Origin: Saccharum officinarum
Taxonomy: Eukaryota > Streptophyta > Magnoliopsida > Poales > Poaceae
Length of the DNA: 64,000 nt
Direction: 5' to 3'
NCBI GenBank assembly: GCA_020631735.1
Contig: CM036201.1
Span: forward strand, 71,381,253 to 71,445,252
The position numbers and the translations under genes were made by a program. The notes below the pieces were generated by a model. The model was given only the letters and a program-made list of their open reading frames with translations, was not told where the DNA came from and made no database searches. Position 1 is the stretch's first letter, and each line of letters opens with the position of its first letter. Shown one piece after another: positions 49,101 to 57,956 of this stretch.

Positions 49101-49999
49101 GAGCCTCGTGCACGGGTAATTGGACGGAGGTGGTCCACCGGTGCCGGAACAGGGTGATGACGGTGGCGGAGCTCGGTGGCGAGCGGTGTTCCGCTGCGGT
49201 TTTCACCGGAGGGAGGAAGAAAGGGAGCAGGCGAGGCGGAAATGGAAGGGAGACCAGGTGCCTGGTCGTTTTTGAAGTGGAGCGCGGGCGTGGGGTCCAC
49301 AGCGGCCACGCGGTGGCGTCGCCGGCATGCGGCCGCCACGCGGCGGGCGTTTGCTGCCGGGGCGCCAGCGTGCGCGCGCGCGGGCGGGAAGAAGGGAGAG
49401 GGGGCTGGCTGGGCCGGGCCGCGGCGGAGGCGGACGCGGGCGCGCGCGGGAGTGGCGTGGGCCGATTCGGCCAGCGGGCCGAATCCGAGGCGGCGGCCTG
49501 CTAAGCTGGTTTTGATCTTTTTCAAATTTTTCATTTCAAATCAAATTCAAACACAGATTTCAAACCCCATTTTGAACAAGAAGAAGACATTTTCTGGAAT
49601 TGACCCAAAAATAAAAGTTGCTTAGAATTTAATTCTCTACAACTTTGATTAAGGGGCCAACTAAAAATTCCCAATAGATTTTGAATTGAAGAATAAAAGC
49701 TAAAATAGGGAGTATTTTTGAATATTTTAATTAATATTTTTGAACAAGTTTTTTTTTGACAAAACTTTGAGTCATCTAGTTGCTTCCAAAAATTGAACTA
49801 TAGTTCTAAGTGATATAAGATTTGTAGTTGCAAAATTTTGATGGAATGTGATTAGCACATTAATATATTACATATCAAATACCACTTTCTAAGCTTTTAT
49901 TTCACTCAAATTATAATATTAACATGTATGATTATGATGATATGAAATGCCATGCATATGATTGCCATGCAAATGCTTGCGTAACACCGGAGTGTTACA
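46136..49999 (-). repeat. 5' LTR of the gypsy element (right copy)
   Basis: 3864 bp, colinear with the left LTR. The GC-rich block is at 48670-49500 and the exon-like block at 47569-47753. It ends GAGTGTTACA and is followed by GTGGT. Confidence 0.95.
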
Positions 50000-50688
50000 G
50001 TGGTCTAGTTTACCCCCTCAACTATGAAACGGTCTAATTTACGCTTTAAACTTTGTAAAACTGGTCAAATCACCCCCTCGAGTGGGTTTTGGACGGTGGT
50101 TTTGCTACAGTAACAACGGTTTTGCTACGGTAACAGTAGTTTTGTTCTTTTTCTTTTTATTTATTTCGTCTGAATTTTTGAAAAATCATAGTAAATCACA
50201 AAAAAAATCATAAAATAAAAAATCCAATTTTGTTAGACTCCACATGAGTATATCTACACAGTGAATATATAATATAGTATGTTTTAGTACAAAGTTTTTG
50301 TTATATGAATTATTCAAATTAATTACAGAAAAAATAGATCAAAATTTACAGCAAAAACTTTGTACTAAAGCAGACTATATTATATGTTCACTGTGTAGAT
50401 CTACTCATGTGGAGTCCAACAAAATTGGATTTTTTATTTTATGATTTTTTTGTGATTTACTATGATTTTTCAAAGATTCAAACGAAATAAATAAAAAGAA
50501 AAGGGCAAAACCACTGTTACTGTAGCAAAACCGTTGTTACTGTATCAAAACCACCGTCCAAAACTGCTCGAGGGGGTGATTTGGCCGGTTTTGCAAAGTT
50601 CAGGGAGTAAATTAGACCGTTTCATAGTCGAGAGGGTAAACTAGACTACCCCCAATAGTTGGGGTGGGGGGTCGAGTAGACTTTTTCC

Positions 50689-51959
50689 TTTTTGCTTTTT
50701 CATGTGTCCTGCAAAATGCGTCTCTGGCCAGGCGAGTAGTTGCAAACCGCCGACTAGTAAATTTATGAATTGTGCGTTTAGGTTTGGATAGTAAGCTTGG
50801 AGGACACAAAGATGTATACCAGTTCAGGCAGAATGTCTCTACTCCAGTTCGTGGCGGCTTCGCTACCAACTCTATATTCGGTTTGCAGTAGAGGTTACAA
50901 ACGATCGAGAGAGGAACAGGTGTCCTAGGTCTCTAGTGTGCGTATGACGTGCGCCCAAGACCGCTCTGTTCTCCTGACGACATAAGGGACTTGAGAACTT
51001 GTGTGTGTGTCCGCTTTCGAGCTTCAAAAAAAAGCCCCCAGAAGGGTAGTTTTACTTCTTCAGTCATTAGAGTAAGATATGCCCTAATTCAAATCCAGGT
51101 AACACTGAATAAAGGCCAGGAATTCTTATTTTAGTTCTTGTGCTGCTTCTTAAGTGGTGGATGACATCAAAATCCTTGAGTTCTAATTCAAATAATAAAT
51201 AAGTTGATTGTATGCTATTAGGAATTTGTGAGGTGCTTTTCTGAGGTAGAAATTTTATCCATCTTGCAAATCGAAATGGTTGTTCCAGGCTTCCATCACA
51301 AAATATTCCCGTCTTCCCCAATGATTAATGATATTGATCATGTTCATCCGGCTCATAATTCGTACTTTTCAGCTTGTTTTTTTAGTCAAAACAGTGTTTT
51401 TCTCTCACAACAAATTAGTCAACAGTATTTTTCAATCGGTTTATCAGCACAGCCGAACGAAGACATTGACATGTTGGGACCTCTGTATTCCACACTTAGG
51501 CACAGATCCACTGACCACTCACACGTACCCACCGCTGAACCCTGTATCCCCTCCCTATGCATGAAGTCGTGACCCTTCTCTAAAGTTTTCTGCACCTCGC
51601 CAAAATCCTACCTGTCTACCACTAAAATAACTTGACTAGCTAGGGTCCTCGCCAAAAGAGAGAGAGAATAGCTAGGGGGGAATGACCTCCCCCATGCCAT
51701 TGTTGCATACATACCAAAAATATTTCCTCTTTCACCTATCGAATCGAATCTTTAGACACATGCATAAAGCATTAAATGTAGGTAAAAAAATAATTAATTG
51801 CATAATTTGTCTGTAAATGTCGAGATGAATCTTTTGAGCCTAGTTAGTTAATAGTTGAATAAATTTTACCAAATAAAAACGAAAGGTGCTACAGTAACTT
51901 TTCACACACTTTCACTAACTAAACACACCCTAGGTAGAAATCTCAACCATGCTGGCTAA
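50689..51959. other. Repeat-rich intergenic region without a gene
   Basis: 50740-51060 looks like degraded LTR-type sequence (GTATACCAGTTCAGGCAGAATG) but has no partner here. 51345-51462 is a copy of the GTTCGCTTATGCTGAAAA family. About 51700-51933 is a diverged MITE of the GGCC(N)TGTTTAG family (GAATCTTTAGACACATGCAT core, ACTAAACACACCC end). Confidence 0.5.
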
Positions 51960-52204
51960 GGCCCTGTTTAGTTCCTAAAAAATTTTGCAAAATTTTTCAG
52001 ATTCTCCGTCACATCGAATCTTTGGACACATGCATGAAGCATTAAATATAGATAAAAAATAAAACTAATTACACAGTTTAGACGAAATGGACGAGACGAA
52101 TCTTTTAAGCCTAATTAGACCATGATTGGACAATATTTACCAAATAACAACGAAAACGCTACAGTGCCCTTTTTTTTTAAAAAAAAATGCATCTAAACCG
52201 GGCC
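51960..52204. mobile_element. MITE, GGCCCTGTTTAGTTCC-terminus family
   Basis: The left end is GGCCCTGTTTAGTTCC and the right end CATCTAAACCGGGCC. The last 12 bases are duplicated (AAACCGGGCCTA twice, to 52217). The core has CACATGCATGAAGCATTAAA and GAGACGAATCTTTTAAGCC. Confidence 0.8.
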
Positions 52205-52987
52205 TAAACCGGGCCTAAGGAAAATCCCCGAACCGTAGCATTGGTGTTTCGGAGATTCCGCTGACACCTGACGGTCACCTGCTAACGGTGGGTGCTTGCA
52301 GGCACCCTGCGTGATTCCATGCCTTCTTCTTGGCACACTAATAATTGCTCAATGTTCAAATGGTGCTTTCCCAGAACTTTTGCAACACGATAAATATTTT
52401 TTTATCATAAAAAAATTAAAGTTAAATGATGACAATGCTTGTGTCACTCGTGGATGAAAATTATTCGCAGATTTAGCAACGGGCTGATTCTGTCTACGTA
52501 GTTTATGTTAATATACTTTCTGCTTTATGTCAGATTGTATTGGTTTAATTGCTATGATAATCCATAACGCTTCCAATACAATAATCCCTGTTGCAGGCAA
52601 GGAGTAAAGAAGAAGAAAAGTAAAACATCTAGAACGAATCAACAGTGTCAGAGTTGTTGCTTACCTGAGGCGTTGTGGAATCTGCAGGTGTCAAACAAGA
52701 CGTATCAATCTATGGACATGGACATCAAGAAGCCATGCCAGAGTTTTTTGGGTGTAAATTTAAGTTAAACCGAATTATATGTTGCTACCAGCCAGGGCCC
52801 AGGGGTGATGAATGCCTCTCGACTGAAACGGTTAAACCAAGAATTTAAGTGTAAACAAGGCGAAACAATCTGTGATGAATGCCTCTCGACTGAAATGGTT
52901 AAACTCGTTTGCTCATTTCTCGCAGAAGTCTCAGTTGCGTGCGTAGGCTACTCCTTCAGGTTTGGGGCCTGGAATCTGAACTTTGAC
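52205..52987. other. Intergenic region with a short tandem duplication
   Basis: No gene is supported. GTGATGAATGCCTCTCGACT occurs at 52805 and again at 52872 (period 67), creating an artificial repeat in a short ORF at 52805-53062. Confidence 0.5.
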
Positions 52988-53189
52988 GGCCTTGTTTTAG
53001 ATTTAGATGCTAAATTTTCTCCCAAATTTTACTATAAAAAAGAAGATTCCTCATCACATTAAAATGTCGGTACATGCATGAAGTACTAAATGTAGATGAA
53101 ATTAAAAACTAATTACACAGTTTTATTGTACTTTACGAGACGAACGTTTTTTAGCCTAATTAGTCAATGTTTGAACAATTTTTACCAAA

Positions 53190-54690
53190 TCTATACCTAA
53201 TAATAATAAAGAGGCAAAATTTCAGGCTCTTTTTTTTCGTCCATCCTTTTTTTTTGTCCACCTTCATCTGACTACCAAACAATGCATAGTTTCTTTTGTC
53301 CAGACTTATATATATAACCCGTGCTCATACGAGTTAGAATATCTCGCGTCTAAACCAATATGGAGCAGAAATCCTAATATAAATAGATTTCTCAGATCCT
53401 GGATACTCTAAATAGAACTCTTAATAATCAAATAGAAAAGGATAAAAGTTACATTCTTTATTTTGCTCAACTTTCTTTATTTAATTATATGTCAAAAGAG
53501 AGGAAAAAATTACGTTCGTTTTCTAAAAATATTACTTCTTTCCATAAATATAGAGATTATCTCCTTCCCGGCAATATATTTATTGTTGGCTTATTGCTAC
53601 TCCATGACGGGCGCGATGAGCCCCGTCTACGACGAAGATGAGGCTTCGCTGCCGGTACCGATGCACGCATCGCGGAGCGGGGTGCTTGAACAGAACACGT
53701 ACTGCGAGCACCTGGCGGTTGCCAACGGTGCGGACCACCACGGGTTCACGGTGATGGTGCACCTCAAGGCGCCAGCGCTGGTGACCGTGGCGCTGCTGGA
53801 TCTTGTCGCGGTGCTCGACGTCAGCGAGAGCATGGCGGGCGCGAAGCTTGCGCATGTGAAGTGCGCCATGGAGTTCGTCATCGACCGCCTCGGCCCCCGC
53901 GACCGCCTTAGCGTTGCCGTCTTCTCAGGCAACGCCGGGCAGGTCATCCCGCTGACGCGCATGACGGACGACGGGAAGGCCGCCGCCAAGCTCGCCGTGG
54001 AGGCCCTCGAAGCGTCCACGCCAGCGTCGACCACCGTCCGCGCCGGCCTCGACGAGGTGGCCAAGGTGCTCAGTAGCAGACGGCAGTGGAGAGATGTCGC
54101 GAGCGTGATCCTTGTCTCGGACGGTCATGACAGCTGCGTCGTGCCGGAGTTTTTCCTACGCGATAGCGTCTGGGCCATGCCGCGCACGCCGGTGCACACG
54201 TTCGGGTTAGGCTCGGACCTGGATGCGGCGGCCATGCACACCATCTCGGAGGCTACGAGCGGCACCTTCTCCTTCTTCGAGGACCACGCCGTCATCCAGG
54301 ACGCGTTGGCGCACTGGATCGGCGGACTCTATCGGTTACTTCAGGGATGTCTATCTCGAGATCAGAGCTCGCACTCTTTGCAACGCGGCTCGTCGACGGT
54401 TCGGTTTGGCTGTGTCGTGGGTTTGTCGGTGTTCGCGAACCCGGCGATGCGGAAGAGGAGAAGCTGTCGGAATGTTGCGTAAGCAGTAGGAGGCACCACC
54501 GCTGCCGCCATTGCCCAAGAATGGAAGCAAGACCGGCGTTCCTCTTGGTTTCGGGCCGCCGTCTAGAGGCAAGGTTGGCATCAGTTGCTACGGTTTTTTT
54601 TTATTTTTTTATTTTTTATTTTTTAAATTATTGTAAGTAGCAAGGATACAAGTTGTATGTCCCGTTGCAACGCACGGACATGTTTGCTAG
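53190..54690 (+). mobile_element. Non-autonomous Helitron carrying a vWA gene fragment
   Basis: It begins TCTATACC after an A (53189) and ends TTGCTAG before a T (54691), the A|TC...CTAG|T arrangement of Helitrons. CCGTTGCAACGCACGG about 10 bases from the 3' end forms the expected short hairpin. Length 1501 bp, with no Rep/helicase. It makes no target duplication, as expected. Confidence 0.85.
53598..54482 (+). pseudogene. Captured von Willebrand factor A domain gene fragment
   Basis: The open frame runs from upstream through TGA/TAA near 54482; similarity begins at about 53615. It contains the MIDAS metal-binding motif D-x-S-x-S (LDVSESMAGAKL) near 53815, then DRLSVAVFSG, VILVSDGHD and HTFGLGSDLDAAAM. 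This is the pattern of plant vWA proteins, some of which have an N-terminal RING (WAV3-like ubiquitin ligases). The RING part and C-terminal half are missing and the last ~45 codons are unrelated. Captured inside the Helitron, so probably not a functional host gene, although the vWA frame itself is uninterrupted. Confidence 0.8.
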
Positions 54691-54769
54691 TAAAAACAAA
54701 ATGATACAGTATACTACAGTGGAGCACAGTAAATCAGCCGGCCCCAATTTGGGTCAACTAAACAAGGCC

Positions 54770-55684
54770 GACAGCGCAAAGGTAAAAGTTTTACTGTAGT
54801 TTTCTGTTCTCTCTCTGATTGATGGGACATCCTCCCGAGGCCAACTAATATTAATGAATAAGCAAGGAAATAAATTATCACCAATGTTATGCAACGAAAC
54901 AAACAGCGAGACATCATCGGTAGTTAGCTTTTCATTATTAATACATAATCTACTTCTCTCATAAAATTTCTTGGATCTTATAGCTTGTTTCTCTCTTCTC
55001 TCCTTCATCTTAGCTTTTAGACAGCTTTATGACATGTTTGGTTTCAATGTGTTAAAGTTTAACTCTCATCACATCAATGTTCCCTCACATGCATGGAGTA
55101 CTAAATGTAGACTAATTACATGCATGTCGGCACAGATTAAGAGTAATTTACGAGACGAATCTATTAAGCATAATTAGTCCAAGAATGGAAACTTTTTGTC
55201 AAATAAGACAAAAGTGCTACAATATTTGTTAAACTTTAACTCTCAAACCAAAACCCCTTTATACTTGGTCTCATAGCGCCAAGTCTAATATATAAGCCAC
55301 TCATGGCCGGATTACATCACAGAAACATAAATGGACTCTCTAATGATTTTATTTTATTATTAACTCAGCCGCTGGTCATTCAGACGACGACACAGCACGT
55401 CATCAGTGTGTCATGGTCTCATGGAGCATGTTCGGCCCATCAACACAGCGTTGATGGTGGAGAGGGCTTGGTCTGGGCTCTTAGTGCTATAAAATAGTGT
55501 TTTTCTCTTATAGTATTTTAACATAAACGTCAGTATAAACTAAATTTTAGCATAAGCGAATAGGGTGCAACACCCTGTTGTTCGCTTATGCTGAAATTTG
55601 TCTTATGCTGATGGTTATGCTGAAATATTATAAGAGAAAAACATTGTTCCATGGCTGAAAAGTAGCTCAAGCGAACAGAGTGAT
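54770..55684. other. Repeat-rich intergenic region without a gene
   Basis: Contains a MITE of the GTTTGG/CCAAAC type at about 55036-55252 (GTTTGGTTTCAATGTG to CTCTCAAACCAAAAC) and an inverted repeat at 55500-55645. No coding signal. Confidence 0.5.
55500..55645. repeat. Inverted repeat, GTTCGCTTATGCTGAAAA family
   Basis: TTTTCTCTTATAGTATTTTA on the left arm faces TATTATAAGAGAAAAAC on the right. The arms meet around GCATAAGCGAATAGGGTG / CACCCTGTTGTTCGCTTATGC. The loop is only a few bases, so the transcript would form a near-continuous hairpin. Confidence 0.7.
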
Positions 55685-56427
55685 TTGAAAAAAGTCCACA
55701 TTACCTCTCTCAACTTTCGTGAAAAATCCGATTTTCCTCCTTGAACTCTAAAATCTGGCAAAACACATCCCTCAACTTTTAAGACCGTTCTTCGTACTTG
55801 GCCCTGTTATAAACAGTTTTTAAGTTGGTTTTGTCTTTTCCTTTTTATTTATTTTGGCTGAATCTTTGAAAAATCACAGTAAATCACAGAAAAATTATAA
55901 AATAAAAAATTTAATTTTGTTGGACTCCATATGAGTAGATCTACACAGTGAATATATAATATGATATGCATTAGTACAAATTTTTTGTTGTGGCTTTAAA
56001 TCTATGTTTTTCTGTAATTAATTGGAGTAATTCATAGCTGCAGTTTTTATGGTCCAATTGTGGTAAAATTTTTATGGTGGGCTAATTATTGTATGATCGA
56101 ACTGTAGTAAAAATTTCATACTCATTGGATCATATATAGATTAGTTATAGATTTATTTATATTTAATAAGTATGAACCTAAATAAAATCTATAACTAAGT
56201 TACTATGATTTTTTAAAGATTCATACTTGTTGGATCAGTGTAGATCTGCTCATGTGGAGTCCAACAAAATTAAATTTTCTATTTTATAATTTTTCTGTGA
56301 TTTACTATAATTTTTCAAAGATTCAACCGAAATAAATAAAAAAGAAAGAGACAAAACCGCTTATAATCGGGCCAGGGAGGTAAGATAAACGGTTTTAAAA
56401 GTTGAGGGAGGTGTTTTGCCCGGTTTG
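55685..56427. mobile_element. Mutator-like MITE, third copy, right end lost
   Basis: The left end TTGAAAAAAGTCCACATTACC is family-like. The inner inverted parts CCCTCAACTTTTAAGACCG and AAAAGTTGAGGGAGGTGTTTT match, but the right terminus is replaced after CCCGGTTT at 56427. Confidence 0.7.
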
Positions 56428-56560
56428 TCTTGTGATTTCACCGGCCTCAGTGTTGTCACATCAGGTTCGGTCGCTGCAGCCGTACTTGTCCCAGCGAGGA
56501 GGGCGCATGAGGTCCTGCCCCATTGGACGAGCTAGTTGATGGCACCGGCCTCAACCACCT

Positions 56561-56700
56561 GAGACCTTGTTCGGATGCATGTGTATCAACTTCATTCCAC
56601 ATGTGTTGGAGTAGATTGGAATGAAACATAGTTTAATTCCACTCTAATCCACTTCAACACATATGAATTGAGACGAATACATGTGCATCCAAACAAGACC
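56561..56700. mobile_element. Hairpin MITE inside the RIP-like pseudogene
   Basis: Ends GACCTTGTTCGGATGCATG and ATGTGCATCCAAACAAGACC are inverted repeats. CTGAG occurs on both outer sides with partial overlap. Nearly the whole 140 bp folds back on itself. Confidence 0.8.
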
Positions 56701-57005
56701 TGAGGGCCTTGAGAATCCCATGCCTGAGATACTACTATTTTTATGGGCTGGAACCGCTCCGTCTCACACAAGACAAGGATGAAGAAGGCGAGCGGCACCT
56801 TGAGGGCCTCGTCCGGACCGGCGCCGGCTCTATAGGAGGCCACGATCACCAGGTGCTGAATTGCCTGGGCTTTGTTGACCCAGGTCCAGGCCATGCCGGT
56901 GTAGCCCACATCTTTGAATAGGTCCGAGTACCCGCTGCCGTACCCGAGCTGCGTAGAGCAACGAGGGAAGATCTTGTTGTAGCCTTGTGGATCTGTCGTC
57001 GGGGC

Positions 57006-57530
57006 TGGGGGCTCGAGCCCCCCTACCGTGGCCGTGTCCATGGAGCCCCTTTAGCCCCCTTTGAAATTTTAGCCATGGAAGCAAGGTTAGGACGGGTTGG
57101 AGGTTGAAGACGATGGCAGAAAGAGGAAGACATGTTCTTTCTTGTCTTCCTAGGCCAATTTTGAGCCCCTCCAAAACTTTTATCCTGAATCCACCCCTCC
57201 TGCGCTTTTCATTTTGTCTTTTTTCCTTTTGTCTGAGCGCTGTGCTCTAGCACCGCACAACATGACCTGGCGAGAGTCCTTATTGCAGTCGACCGGCCAC
57301 AACTAGGGACTCTACATGCATATGTAGTGCAGCTTGTCGCTTCCTATCCTAGGTAGGGGTGGCTCTGCCACAGGGGTTGGGGGGGGGCTCGAGCCCCCCT
57401 ACCACGGCCCACGGAGCCCCTTCCGACCTCCCTTGAAATTTTAGTTATGAGAGAAGGTTAGGAGGGGCTTGAGGCTGAAGACGATGGTAGAAGCCTCCCT
57501 AAACTTTTATCCTGGATCCACCACCAATAG
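57006..57530. repeat. Insertion in the RIP-like pseudogene with a duplicated module
   Basis: A module with GGGGGCTCGAGCCCCCCTAC, then CCTTTGAAATTTTAG-like text and GAAGACGATGG, appears twice (about 57006-57200 and 57370-57525). The element type is not identified. Confidence 0.5.
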
Positions 57531-57956
57531 CCTTTGAAGGTAAACCACTCACCGTGATTGTTCTTGAAAGCACAGAGGTACAGATTGTCGGAGTGTATCG
57601 CGAGTGTGACCTGGTTCTCCCCCTTCGTGTCCTTCATGAGCACGTTCAGCCAGTAGGGTGGGCCTTTCCGCGGCTAATCTGCTCGCCCAGGACGGGATGC
57701 TGGTTGATCCACTGGCTGGAGGGCGCCTGGTGGTGGCGTTAACGCTCTTGTCGAACGCCACCACGAAGGCCCCGTACCCGACGCTGTCGGCGGCAGTCAG
57801 CCTGCATGGACATGCATGCATATACATAGTTACAGTACGTAACTATACATCATTTCATTCATGTTTGGATCCACCCAGATTTTAAGAATCTGGCTTTTAA
57901 AAACCAAGTAGAATCTAAATAGGCTAGATTCTGGGTAGTTTTTAAAATTGACATAC

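Larger units (their letters stand above)
30634..49999 (-). mobile_element. Ty3/gypsy chromovirus (Tekay/Del-like), minus strand, with histone-H3-tail ORF
   Basis: Two direct repeats of 3851 and 3864 bp (30634-34484, 46136-49999) begin TGTAACAG and end GTGTTACA on the plus strand. They are flanked by the 5-bp duplication GTGGT (30629-30633 and 50000-50004). Reading on the minus strand the order is 5' LTR (right), tRNA-Met-like primer site, H3-tail ORF, gag, partial protease, RT, RNase H, integrase, chromodomain, polypurine tract and 3' LTR (left). A copia element has landed in the H3-tail ORF. Without it the element is about 14.1 kb. The LTRs are nearly identical by eye (differences mostly C/T and G/A, roughly 1-2%), so the insertion is recent, but several stops and a protease deletion make the copy defective. 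Confidence 0.95.
30596..50688. mobile_element. Mutator-like MITE split by the gypsy element (30596-30633 and 50005-50688)
   Basis: The left piece starts GGAAAAAGTCTTACTGGACC. The right piece ends in the inverse, GTCGAGTAGACTTTTTCC, with the matching CCCCAACTATTGGGGG block on both sides of the break. Flanks TTTTGCTTT (30587-30595) and TTTTTGCTT (from 50689) give a 9-bp-type duplication with a one-base ambiguity. Removing the 19.4-kb insertion leaves a ~722-bp foldback element of the same family as 6084-7198. Confidence 0.85.
52988..54769. mobile_element. MITE split by the Helitron (52988-53189 and 54691-54769)
   Basis: Termini GGCCTTGTTTTAG and CTAAACAAGGCC, flanked by GAC on both sides. The two pieces join into a typical family member once 53190-54690 is removed. 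Confidence 0.8.
56440..57860 (-). pseudogene. Ribosome-inactivating-protein-like pseudogene, broken by insertions
   Basis: Reading leftward, an N-terminal part (about 57815-57541, more than one frame) is followed by a foreign segment (about 57530-57006). The C-terminal catalytic part lies at about 57004-56702, and a short last piece at about 56560-56440 lies beyond a MITE. The family are rRNA N-glycosidases acting on the sarcin-ricin loop. Recognisable marks are a TLAIHSDNLYL strand motif near 57600 and the active-site helix pattern E-x-x-R-F near 56755. Frame changes and two insertions make the gene non-functional. The assignment rests on these motifs and on the spacing of the pieces. Confidence 0.65.

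Noticed and set aside
50740..51060. Another LTR element
   Set aside because: Some wording resembles degraded LTRs, but no second LTR, primer site or coding region is present.
52805..53062. Small cysteine-containing gene
   Set aside because: The frame is created by a 67-bp tandem duplication and runs into a MITE.
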